NCBI GenBank assembly: GCA_964498785.1
Contig: CAZCJL010000002.1
Coordinates: 62,001 to 126,000 of the forward strand
DNA length: 64,000 nt
Source of the DNA: Mariaggregatimicrobium sp964498785
GTDB taxonomy: Bacteria > Zhuqueibacterota > Zhuqueibacteria > Thermofontimicrobiales > Thiofontviventaceae
Direction: 5' to 3'
The notes below the pieces were generated by a model that was not told where the DNA came from, did not search any database, and was given only the letters and a program-made list of their open reading frames with translations. This document shows, in pieces, positions 45,101-52,639 of this stretch; position 1 is the first letter of the stretch; the number at the start of each line of letters is the position of its first letter. The translations under genes and the position numbers were made by a program.

Positions 45101-46244
45101 CGCTAACGACCGGAGCAGCGGCAGATGTTCCACTGAAATTACCATATTGATTATTTAGCGTCGTAGTCATCAAATTTTGACCTGGTGCAACGAGGTCTAT
45201 GGTTGTGCCGAAGTTTGAAAATGATGTGAGATCGTCGTTTTCATTTGTCGCGCCTACTGAAATTGTTTCATTATATCCGGATGGGTAATGAATTTCGGTA
45301 GACGCGCTGTTGCCCGCAGATGCAATAAGAACACAATTATTCTGAGAAGCATATTGCATAATGTCGTGTAGTAGCGGTGAAGCAACGATATCGCCGAAAC
45401 TCATATTGATAATGCGAGCTCCGTTATCAACAGCGTATACGATTGCACTTGCCACATCGTCTTCTTCCAGTAACCCCTGAGCAGTACCGGCTCGCAAATT
45501 CATCAGCCGGCAATTTGCTGTTCCGGCGACTCCCACGGCATTGTTTGTCACGGCGCCGATGATTCCGGCAACTGATGTGCCATGGCCGTGTTCGTCCCGC
45601 GGGTCATTGTCCGGATTCAGGTAATCGCCGCTATCCGGAAAGTTGGGCGCATCTGTGAAGTCCCAGCCATGGATATCATCAATAAAACCATTCCCATCAT
45701 CATCCAGGTCATTAAAATCACTGCTATCGACACGACCATTTGAATTTAAATCTTCAGCCGGATTGATCCAGATATTTGCAGCAAGGTCTTCGTGAAGATA
45801 GTCGATCCCGGTGTCAATAACAGCCACTAAAACGCTGCTGTCCCCCGATTGAATTGACCATGCCTGCTGTGCTGAAATTTTGGCAAGATACCATTGATCG
45901 GAATAAAGCGGATCATTGGGCTGGTTGTGAATACGCAAAATATGGTTGCGCTGGGCATATTCCACAGATGGATCGTTCGTTAAAATATCAATGAAATGAT
46001 CGAGTGGTATTGTGCCATCGATATGGACTTTATATATTTGATCAAGCCCAACGCGAGATTCAGGTTTACGCAACACTGAAAAAAGCGGACTGGAATTTTG
46101 AACAGAAGTCCATTTTTTCAAAGATTTAGCCATTCCCGGTTTAAATTTTATAATGATTTCATTGGTTGAATAATTTTGAGAAAAACACACAGTAACCGGG
46201 ATGGTGATAACAATCCAGAAGAATGATAGTAATCGCTTTTTCAT
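42111..46244 (-). CDS. Large secreted subtilisin-like (S8) protease with FG-GAP repeats and T9SS type A-like sorting domain
   Basis: 1377 residues. A signal peptide (LLSFFWIVITIPVTVCFSQ) and an inhibitor-like propeptide (about 24-105) precede an intact S8 domain: Asp144 (VIDTGID), His221 (HGHGTSVAG), Asn312 (SAGNS) and Ser374 (FSGTSAAAP). A calcium-loop insertion with an SNGRVDSSDFNDLDDDGNGF-like run follows the Asp motif. Residues ~640-1010 hold FG-GAP/VCBS integrin-like repeats (DFNRNGKPEI, DSDNDGLFEI, DMDNDGKTEI, DFDDDGQQEV), then Fn3-like and Ig-like regions (about 1020-1290). The last ~85 residues are a T9SS-type sorting domain (VFVYPNPCQA). It should be a cell-surface protease. Its start overlaps the GT2 gene by 4 bp. 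Confidence 0.93.
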   Translation of the reverse strand: MKKRLLSFFWIVITIPVTVCFSQNYSTNEIIIKFKPGMAKSLKKWTSVQNSSPLFSVLRKPESRVGLDQIYKVHIDGTIPLDHFIDILTNDPSVEYAQRNHILRIHNQPNDPLYSDQWYLAKISAQQAWSIQSGDSSVLVAVIDTGIDYLHEDLAANIWINPAEDLNSNGRVDSSDFNDLDDDGNGFIDDIHGWDFTDAPNFPDSGDYLNPDNDPRDEHGHGTSVAGIIGAVTNNAVGVAGTANCRLMNLRAGTAQGLLEEDDVASAIVYAVDNGARIINMSFGDIVASPLLHDIMQYASQNNCVLIASAGNSASTEIHYPSGYNETISVGATNENDDLTSFSNFGTTIDLVAPGQNLMTTTLNNQYGNFSGTSAAAPVVSGVAALLFSHKPQLSTANIRKILVAAVDDLGAPGRDNNYGSGRINAFTALNIDLVSQAYIQQPLLDQGFATSPVSISGTASGALLENYQIFIGMGDSPTEWTLVHQAEQQVIHDLLGEWDFDSVADTSYTIRLVVNNKNGNRAESMTRIFIDRTKPVISNITVKKMLDGSRPSALIEFKTDDLCNSSIFFRPVETTEQFTEIKLHYVTNVHRFNFTTDNSWGCFEFYIRAENNAGLNSQTTIVDDKIIELDMFDISRSFLTTKQIDLPGGLLFNKITDFNRNGKPEIIANNFAANNAFNSFSIYEFDGTNFQNVFESPGLAIPRDVGDSDNDGLFEILAGAGPVSFILETENMSSFPTKIVWADSNDFWASRFTDMDNDGKTEIIGRTGNTFKILESNGHNSYSEIASLSNPTPGSNATGIPRTEIADFDDDGQQEVLIGDYDGDVYIYEATGDNNYEATWFERQPLIDCINYIAAGDFDGDGISEFAVGSHSSPDINSEHEYDARHWVFRIYKASGDNSYSSIWEQAIFGYESIYSTNNGITAGDVDNDGIDELVLNVFPDLYIFDYDESFYPAWYLLPNHSQSNIIGDIDGDGSNELFVNTGTNVEIFSRPDDALSQLPEPSGFTVHPMDTNQVMLKWNAVEQATHYFAFKGTNVSSMYYITTTDQLYFIDYSVSRDSVYWYAVASISGGNSSKQSAAQSVKPGSRPFVESALFVVPNQVRLSFSEPMNFSIKNPTHYLFSNDIGNPVSVITAKSMQDVILTAKTTTLLPGSYFVVVHDVFDADNTPLDTTKNSISFEISENIPAPYLLRAEFSDEFHIILYFNQRLDRQSTLDIGNYVLNPFIEIRGIRFHGNDSSAVILQLDDRHSINSIGRIYTITVRNIKNTHGTPIVTGQGDQASFNFIKENLSDVFVYPNPCQAAEANYISFANVTREATIKILNSGGHVIRQIIENNGDGTAEWDLKDKNGRLVSAGIYIFYISYGTQNKIGKFAIVR

Positions 46245-47125
46245 TTTTTAAGGCTAACAGTATTTTGATATACCCAACTGAGTACAATTCTTAATACAGC
46301 AGTGATGATGAGTATAACTGCTGTAATATAATTAATAAATGCTCCCTGAAAATATTTTTGAAAATAGCGGATAAAAGATTTATGCGACGACCAAATGAGC
46401 GGTATCCGGTTTTTGTATATAGATCGACCTTTATGATGAATGATAGATATTTTTGGTGTAAACAGAATTTTCAGACCTTTGTTAGCAAATCGCTGGCACC
46501 AGTCTACATCACTAAAAAACATTGGAAATGATTCATCCAGAAACCCGACCTGTTGATATGCTTCTCTTTTAACCAGTAGAAACGCCCCCTGTGGTTGATC
46601 CACAAACGATTCCTCGCGGTGATCAAAATCTCCCATTTTCCATCCGTTATAGATTGGGCTTTGCGGAAATAGTAGATGAAGGCCCATGAAATGAAAGAAC
46701 ACATCCCGACGTCTGGGAAAGCGCCTGCACGATGGCTGAATCGATCCGTCTGCATTTAGAAATTGAGGAGAAACGATGCCGGTATTCGGGTGCTTTTTGA
46801 ACATCGGAAGAAGAGTTGTGAAAGTATTTTCAGGCAGAATTGTGTCCGGATTGAGTAACAAAATATGCTCACCATCTGAAAGGCGAAGCCCCTGATTTAC
46901 GGATTTTGTGAATCCACGATTTTCTGAATTCAATATTAATTGAATATTTGAGAACATGGAAGATATGTTCTCTACAATGTTTCGTGTTTCATCTTGCGAG
47001 GCATTATCAATAAGAATCACCTGGGTTGAAAATTGTTTTGTTGCTTCTTTAAGTGAAGTAAGGCATGTTTCAATTTCTTCCGCGCTGTTATAAGTGACGA
47101 TAATCAATGAAAGCTGAACTGATTT
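46241..47125 (-). CDS. Family 2 glycosyltransferase, rhamnosyltransferase-like
   Basis: About 294 residues from a GTG at 47125, which has GGAG 7 nt upstream; the longer frame to 47185 begins with residues unlike the family. The GT-A fold starts at once (LSLIIVTYNSAEEIETC), with the UDP-sugar Asp (LIDNAS), a DxD-like LLNPDT, and the QPQGAFLLVKREAY and FPMFFSDVDWCQR segments of WcaE/rhamnosyltransferase-like enzymes. One C-terminal transmembrane helix is present. It should act on a lipid- or protein-linked glycan at the inner membrane. Overlap with the subtilase gene hints, without proof, at a surface-protein glycosylation link. Confidence 0.88.
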   Translation of the reverse strand, partial: KSVQLSLIIVTYNSAEEIETCLTSLKEATKQFSTQVILIDNASQDETRNIVENISSMFSNIQLILNSENRGFTKSVNQGLRLSDGEHILLLNPDTILPENTFTTLLPMFKKHPNTGIVSPQFLNADGSIQPSCRRFPRRRDVFFHFMGLHLLFPQSPIYNGWKMGDFDHREESFVDQPQGAFLLVKREAYQQVGFLDESFPMFFSDVDWCQRFANKGLKILFTPKISIIHHKGRSIYKNRIPLIWSSHKSFIRYFQKYFQGAFINYITAVILIITAVLRIVLSWVYQNTVSLKK

Positions 47126-47348
47126 CACATATTTGCTCCGTTTGAATTTTATTAACCCAAATTCTCCGCACATCCGAAAGAGCACAATCCTATTTATTGA
47201 AGTAGGCTAATTTTTACCATTTTTAAAGAATTTTTTAAATCGTTGTAAAGAATTTGAGTTAATAAACAGATAAGTAAAAAATAACCTCCTTAAGCCAGAA
47301 ACTAGAAAATACATCATGAGGTTTGCCATTAATATATTTTAGTAAAAA

Positions 47349-48677
47349 TCAATCTTCCTGGCTTTCTTCCAGTTTTCGCTTAAAATACTCGATTTTTTGT
47401 TCGTACATCGGATTATCGGGATTATTTTTCTTAAGAATTTCGTAAACACCGATTGCTTTGGCATATTGATGTTGAGCTGCGTAAATTTCGCCCAGTGTGG
47501 GGGTTACAATTTTTTCCTTTTTGGGGGTTCTTGGTTTTTCGGAAGCGGTTTCTCCCTGTTGATCGTGTTCATTGAATTGAGAAACGTCCGGACTGGATTC
47601 ATCAGGGTCACTTTTAAAAGAATCCAGCCATTTATCGAGATTCTCAACCGCCGATTCATCGAAATCCTCGTCAATGTTATGAGTTGGATCTTCATCGTCC
47701 GGAGCAAATATTTCTTCTTCCTCTGAATCAGAGCTATCCTGATCATTCATTTCATCTTCGGTTAGCCGATCAATTTCATCTAAAGTAAATTGCGAAATAT
47801 CATCTTCGTCTTTCTCCGGGAGTTCTTCCTGGTCTTTTGAAGGCAAGGGTTTGTCAAAATCGTTTGAATCATTGTCTTCTTTGGAATCAGATTTTATATT
47901 ATCTTCACGGAATATATCATCAAGGATGTACGTAAATTTTTCGTTTTCTTCTTCTTCTGAGAGCTCTTCTTTGTCGTTTTTCTCTTCAGGATAAAAATTA
48001 TCAGTAATTGAGTCCGGTGCCTGTTCATTCATTTTATCAATGGTATCTTCCGGTTCTGTCGGGTTGTCATCCTTGCTACCATCTTTTCTCTCATCAAAAA
48101 GATCATCGAAATTATCGTAATCATCGCTCGCGGAGATATTTGATTCCATCAGTGATTCGTCTTCTTCAGATTCTTCGGATTGATTGTGTTGTTCTGTAAC
48201 TATGGCATCTTCTTCAAATTCATTGAGGTCGACATCAAGTTCTTTTCCAGGATCATCATCGAGCTTTAAATTTTCTTTGATTTGTTTAATTTTTTCTTTG
48301 GCCTTTTTATTAAACGGGTCAATGGACTGGATTTTTTCATAACTGCGTTCACAAGAGCTATTCCAGCCAATTTGTGCCATCAAATCTCCATAATCTCGAT
48401 GAGCGGCAATATATTCCGGATCAAAGAGTAACACTCGTTTTAATTCTTTCTCTGCATGGTCAAACTGCTTTTTCTTTAAATAGCATTTGCTGATGATATA
48501 ATGCCCGGTCACATAATAAGGATGTTTACGTAATCCATTTTCACATATCTGAATTGAATCATCAATGCGATCAATGGATGCATACGCATCGGCTAACCTC
48601 GCAAAAAGGATGGAGTTGGGATTTTTTTTTAATTTTGCTTCCAAATATTTTAAATCATCCTTTGGTGACTTCGCCAT
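47349..48677 (-). CDS. TPR protein with long acidic low-complexity middle
   Basis: 442 residues, no signal peptide. Three or four tetratricopeptide repeats lie at the N-terminus (about 10-145: SILFARLADAYASIDRIDDS, VTGHYIISKCYLKKKQFDHA, IAAHRDYGDLMAQIG) and one at the C-terminus (TLGEIYAAQHQYAKAIGVYE). Between them lies about 230 residues very rich in Asp, Glu and Ser (SEESEEDESLMES and similar), probably disordered. The layout TPR-acidic-TPR recurs in FCB genomes next to envelope genes, but no function is known to me. It lies 77 nt after LptE. Confidence 0.82.
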   Translation of the reverse strand: MAKSPKDDLKYLEAKLKKNPNSILFARLADAYASIDRIDDSIQICENGLRKHPYYVTGHYIISKCYLKKKQFDHAEKELKRVLLFDPEYIAAHRDYGDLMAQIGWNSSCERSYEKIQSIDPFNKKAKEKIKQIKENLKLDDDPGKELDVDLNEFEEDAIVTEQHNQSEESEEDESLMESNISASDDYDNFDDLFDERKDGSKDDNPTEPEDTIDKMNEQAPDSITDNFYPEEKNDKEELSEEEENEKFTYILDDIFREDNIKSDSKEDNDSNDFDKPLPSKDQEELPEKDEDDISQFTLDEIDRLTEDEMNDQDSSDSEEEEIFAPDDEDPTHNIDEDFDESAVENLDKWLDSFKSDPDESSPDVSQFNEHDQQGETASEKPRTPKKEKIVTPTLGEIYAAQHQYAKAIGVYEILKKNNPDNPMYEQKIEYFKRKLEESQED

Positions 48678-48754
48678 AGTCCAATCTCTCCTTATAGTCT
48701 TTTGGTTCTAACTATAGAAAATAGCAATAATTTCTTAAAAATTCAATGTTTTTT

Positions 48755-49240
48755 TTACCAACCGGCAATGGATTTATTAAAGATATCATCTACAAGCTTA
48801 TCAATTGCCGCGGTAATTCCATCTTCCCGGTTTTCCTGACTCGGAATGTAGGTTCCCCATTGAGTTAGGCGTTCTTCCCAAATAATTTTACGTTTTTTCA
48901 GATCTCTGAATTTAACATCAACCGTAACATACACTTTAATATCCTGAACACTTTCATCGGTACCATAAGCGCCGGCCTGGTCTCTGATATTTGTAATTGT
49001 TCCCTCTATAATAGAGTCAGAATTACGAGAATCAGAAATTTTAAGAGAATTATCTTTTGTAAATTCTTCGATTAATTGTTCGGTGATTGACTCCCGGACG
49101 CCAAATTCCGCTGTATTATCGTCAAATACCGGAATTGCCACTGTTTTGAGATGTGGCGGTAAAGAAGATCCGGAGAAAGAGTAGTATCCACAGCCTGCAA
49201 TGAGCAGGAATATTATAACTATTAAAATAATGTTTTTCAT
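48755..49240 (-). CDS. lptE: LPS-assembly lipoprotein LptE
   Basis: 161 residues from the ATG at 49240. The longer frame (to 49345) would overlap the activator gene and lacks a signal sequence, while this start gives a perfect lipoprotein signal (MKNIILIVIIFLLIAGC, Cys17). The mature start GYYSFSGSSLPPHLKTVAIPVFDDNT is the hallmark of the LptE family in FCB and other diderms, followed by EFGVRESITEQLIEEF. LptE plugs the LptD barrel that places LPS on the outer leaflet. Its presence indicates an LPS-bearing outer membrane. It follows the sigma54 activator by 13 nt. Confidence 0.92.
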   Translation of the reverse strand: MKNIILIVIIFLLIAGCGYYSFSGSSLPPHLKTVAIPVFDDNTAEFGVRESITEQLIEEFTKDNSLKISDSRNSDSIIEGTITNIRDQAGAYGTDESVQDIKVYVTVDVKFRDLKKRKIIWEERLTQWGTYIPSQENREDGITAAIDKLVDDIFNKSIAGW

Positions 49241-49253
49241 TTTTGTTTTAATA

Positions 49254-50414
49254 TTAAAATAGTAGTCCATATTCTTTAATCTTCCGGTAAAGAGTCCTTT
49301 CGCTGATTTGAAGGCTTTTCGCGGTTTTTCGTTTGTTACCACCAAAACGACGCAACGTATTTTCGATCAACTCCCGTTCCATTTCCTGAAGACTTTGAGG
49401 AGGGGCGGCGTCTTCGTGAGCTTCTTCAAAATCAATATCATTTGATCCGTGATCATAAGGTATTGGCTCCAGTTCTGGCCATGGTTTTAACCGTTTTGGC
49501 GGGAAAAGTCTTGTTAAAATAATTTCCCTGAGCTGTGAAATTTCGTTTTTTAAATCGATTAATGCCCTGTAGAGAAATTCCCGTTCCGCCTGTTCAGTTG
49601 TTTTATTCAGCGGAATCGGGAGGTTTCGATCCTGTACCGGATTGTAATTTAAATATTTATTTAAAGTAAATTCATCGATCACTGCCCCTTTTTCAAGGAT
49701 GATGATACTTTCGATAATGTTTTTTAATTCTCTGACGTTGCCTGGCCATGAATATTTTTTTAATATCTTTTCGCTGGATTTATCAAAGCCTTTAAAAGCG
49801 ATATTATTTTTTGAAGCAAATTCATGGGCGAATTTTTTAGCCAATAGCAAAATATCATCGTCCCGATTGCGAAGCGGCGGAACAATAATATTGACCGCGC
49901 GCAGCCGAAAAAACAGGTCTTGTCGAAAATTTCCCTTTTTTACTTCATTTTCCAGGTTACGGTTTGTTGCCGCGATAATTCTGACATCTGCTTCGCTGTG
50001 GTCACTTCCGCCGACTCGGGTAAATTCACGGCCTTCAAGTACGCGCAGGATTTTAACCTGCGCGTTTAACGGCATTTCACCGATTTCGTCAAGAAAGATC
50101 GTCCCGCCGTTGGCTGTTTCAAAATATCCTTTCCTGGGACTAATCGCCCCGGTGAATGCCCCTTTTTCATGTCCAAAAAGTTCAGATTCGATAATACCTT
50201 CGGGAATGGCGCCGCAATTGACAATGACCAGCGGTTTATTTGCGCGCAGGCTTTTCGTATGAATTGCTTTTGCGACAAGTTCTTTGCCGGTGCCGCTTTC
50301 TCCTGTTATCAATACTGCAATATCAGTCGGCGCAACCTGTTCAATTGTTTCTAATATTTGTTGAATACCTTCGGAATTTCCAATTATTCCAAAGTGTTCA
50401 GCATTTTTTTTCAT
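49254..50414 (-). CDS. Sigma54-dependent transcriptional activator without a receiver domain
   Basis: 386 residues. A complete AAA+ domain starts at once: Walker A GESGTGKE (38-45), sigma54-contact loop GAFTGA (85-90), Walker B GGTIFLDE (103-110) and the sensor region RLRAVNIIVPPLRNRDDDI, WPGNVRELKN. A linker (about 245-335) follows, then a Fis-type HTH at the end (GGNKRKTAKSLQISERTLYRKI). With no N-terminal sensor domain it is probably controlled by abundance or by a partner. In many FCB and related genomes an activator of this type lies directly before lptE, as here (13-nt gap). Its intact motifs contrast with the decayed homologue at 3.7 kb. Confidence 0.94.
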   Translation of the reverse strand: MKKNAEHFGIIGNSEGIQQILETIEQVAPTDIAVLITGESGTGKELVAKAIHTKSLRANKPLVIVNCGAIPEGIIESELFGHEKGAFTGAISPRKGYFETANGGTIFLDEIGEMPLNAQVKILRVLEGREFTRVGGSDHSEADVRIIAATNRNLENEVKKGNFRQDLFFRLRAVNIIVPPLRNRDDDILLLAKKFAHEFASKNNIAFKGFDKSSEKILKKYSWPGNVRELKNIIESIIILEKGAVIDEFTLNKYLNYNPVQDRNLPIPLNKTTEQAEREFLYRALIDLKNEISQLREIILTRLFPPKRLKPWPELEPIPYDHGSNDIDFEEAHEDAAPPQSLQEMERELIENTLRRFGGNKRKTAKSLQISERTLYRKIKEYGLLF

Positions 50415-50429
50415 GAGATATTAATTATT

Positions 50430-51344
50430 TTACCGGTTAAAAAATTCTACAGTTTGCTTCAAACCATCTCTTAAGGAAACACCAGGTTCCCAGCGTAACA
50501 GTTTTTTTGCCTTTGCATTGTTTAACACGCTGCGCATCTGTTCTCCGGGTTTCGCTATTCCATGTTTTTCTTCAACATTGCTTTCTGTTAATGTATTCAA
50601 ATGACTAAAAATTTCATTGACATCCGTCTCAATTCCCGTGCCAATATTGAAATAGTCGTTTTTTTCATATGTTAGCGCTTTTAAATTTGCATTCACAACA
50701 TCGCCAACAAAAACATAATCGCGGGTTTGTTTGCCATCTCCATTAATAACGGGTTGCTCGCCTGCTAATAATTTTGTCGTAAAAATGGCAACAACGCCCG
50801 CTTCCCCATGCGGACTTTGCCGCGGGCCATAGATGTTTGCATATCTTAAGATGACGTATTTTAATCCATACGTTTGCGCATAAAAATAGAGATATTTCTC
50901 TCCGGTTAATTTCGTGATTCCGTAAGGTGATAACGGTCGAGTGGGATGTTCTTCATCTGCCGGGAAATAATCCTGTTCGCCATATACTGCACCTCCTGTT
51001 GAAATGAAAATAAATTTTTTGATATTATATTTAACAGCAGCTTGCATTAAATTTATGGTTCCCAAAATGTTGTTTTGTGCGTCATATATGGGATTATCCA
51101 CTGATTTGCGAACATCCATTTGAGCGGCATGATGATTTACAACATCAATTTTTTCTTTTTCAAAGACCTCGATAACCTTTTCATCTCGAATATCCATTTT
51201 GTAAAATGTCGCCTTTGGATTGATATTTTCCTTTTGGCCGGTAATCATATTATCGATAATAACGACTTCATGCCCTTGTTTAATAAATGCATCTACCACA
51301 TTTGAACCAATAAAGCCAGCTCCGCCTGTCACTAAAATTTTCAT
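50430..51344 (-). CDS. NAD-dependent epimerase/dehydratase, UDP-glucose 4-epimerase-like
   Basis: 304 residues, extended SDR family. NAD-binding GGAGFIGS (7-14) is followed by the catalytic Ser/Thr (FISTGGAVYG) and YxxxK (Y141-GIT-K145). The specific stretches NIYGPRQSPHGEAGVVAIF and GDGKQTRDYVFVGDVV are typical of GalE-like UDP-sugar 4-epimerases (UDP-Glc or UDP-GlcNAc). It would supply activated sugars for LPS or other surface glycans, which fits its place two genes before lptE. AGGAGA precedes the start. Confidence 0.92.
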   Translation of the reverse strand: MKILVTGGAGFIGSNVVDAFIKQGHEVVIIDNMITGQKENINPKATFYKMDIRDEKVIEVFEKEKIDVVNHHAAQMDVRKSVDNPIYDAQNNILGTINLMQAAVKYNIKKFIFISTGGAVYGEQDYFPADEEHPTRPLSPYGITKLTGEKYLYFYAQTYGLKYVILRYANIYGPRQSPHGEAGVVAIFTTKLLAGEQPVINGDGKQTRDYVFVGDVVNANLKALTYEKNDYFNIGTGIETDVNEIFSHLNTLTESNVEEKHGIAKPGEQMRSVLNNAKAKKLLRWEPGVSLRDGLKQTVEFFNR

Positions 51345-51382
51345 AATTATTCTCCTTCAGTTGAGTATCCGTTAAAGGCCTA

Positions 51383-52639
51383 TTACGCTTCCAGCGCGAT
51401 GTCTTTGCGATAGTAGGCGCCATCAAAGGTTATTTTTCCGATTATCTTATAAACATTTTTATACGCTGCGTGAATTGAGTTATCGATTGCAGTAACTGTC
51501 AATACGCGATTGTCAGTAGTCTTATAATAGCCCTTTTCACGTTTTGTTCCCGAATGAAACGTTAAGATATTGTCATCAAGTTTTGAGGTTAATCCAAGAA
51601 TATTTTTGCTCCCGGAAAATGTATATGGATTTCCGCCAGACGTCATTACGACGCTCACGCTACATTTATCTGAAAATTGTAGTTCAGATTTTTTAAATTG
51701 ACTTTCGGCACAGGTTTTCAGAATTCCGGAAACAGGTGATTCCATTAACGGTAACAGTGTTTCGGCGGATGGATCATCAAAAAAACATTTAAAGCTGGTT
51801 ACATACGGGCCGGTTTTGGTAATAATCATGTTTGTATGTAACACACCGCGATAGGGCGAATTTTCCAAAGCCATCCCTCTAATTACAGGCAAAATAATAT
51901 CTTCGCAGATTGCTTTGTTTAACTTTTTGCTCGTCAGAACAGGAGAATACGCTCCCAAACCTTTCGTTAACAGTCCCTTCCCCTGATCAAATAAATTTTT
52001 GTAAATGCGAGTATAAGGAGTGGCGAGTGTTTGAATGCCATCTGTAAAAACAGATAATGACACATTATCGCCACTCAAATATTCTTCAATAATTATTTTT
52101 TGACCAGCGTCTCCGAATATCCCATCGGACATAATCTCCTTTAATGCCAGCAGTGCTTCGTTTCGTGTATTACAAACTAGTGCGCTTTTGTCCCCGATAT
52201 ACGTTTCTGTTTTTATGACCACCGGGATTGTGGTTTTTTCGATGTATTTTTTTGCACTATAATAGTCGTCAAAAAGGGTGTATTTAGCTGTCGGAATATG
52301 ATATTGTCTGCAAATATATTTTGCATATTTCCGGCTCGTCATAATTTTTGAAGCCCGTTGCGTCGGGCCAAAAATCAGTAATCCCTGTGATTGAAAAGAA
52401 TCGACAATGCCTGCAAATAATGGTTCTTCTGTGCTCACAATTGTTAAATCGATGTGATTTTTATCAGCAAATTGCATCAATCCGGGAATATCTACCGGCG
52501 AAATTGGTATACTGATGGCTAATTCACAAATACCAGCATTGCCAATGGTACAAAAGATTTTTTTAATAACAGGTTCCTGTTTCAATTTCCAGATAAGCGC
52601 GTGTGCTCCGCTTCCGTTACCAATAACAAGTATCTTCAT
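51383..52639 (-). CDS. Degenerate PurD (phosphoribosylamine-glycine ligase) homologue
   Basis: 418 residues, colinear with PurD (about 425) from start to end: KILVIGNG, IDLTIV, IFGPTQRASK, FGDAGQKIIIEEYLSG, LGAYSPV, GVLHTNMIITKTGP, and the C-terminal RVLTVTAI...FDGAYYRKDIA. Yet the active-site motifs are changed: GGREHAL reads GSGAHAL; the ATP-grasp loop VIKADGLAAGKGV reads VIKTETYIGDKSA (141-153); the DHKR...GPNTGGMGAYSP block reads IYKN...GLLTKGLGAYSP; the metal site EFNCRFGDPE reads SFKCFFDDPS (282-291). It is unlikely to make GAR. The frame is intact and it overlaps uvrB by 4 bp, so it is maintained. A true purD must lie elsewhere if the organism makes purines. Confidence 0.87.
   Translation of the reverse strand: MKILVIGNGSGAHALIWKLKQEPVIKKIFCTIGNAGICELAISIPISPVDIPGLMQFADKNHIDLTIVSTEEPLFAGIVDSFQSQGLLIFGPTQRASKIMTSRKYAKYICRQYHIPTAKYTLFDDYYSAKKYIEKTTIPVVIKTETYIGDKSALVCNTRNEALLALKEIMSDGIFGDAGQKIIIEEYLSGDNVSLSVFTDGIQTLATPYTRIYKNLFDQGKGLLTKGLGAYSPVLTSKKLNKAICEDIILPVIRGMALENSPYRGVLHTNMIITKTGPYVTSFKCFFDDPSAETLLPLMESPVSGILKTCAESQFKKSELQFSDKCSVSVVMTSGGNPYTFSGSKNILGLTSKLDDNILTFHSGTKREKGYYKTTDNRVLTVTAIDNSIHAAYKNVYKIIGKITFDGAYYRKDIALEA

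Noticed and set aside
49241..49345. Longer 196-residue form of LptE
   Set aside because: It would overlap the activator gene and bury the lipoprotein signal; the ATG at 49240 restores a standard signal sequence.
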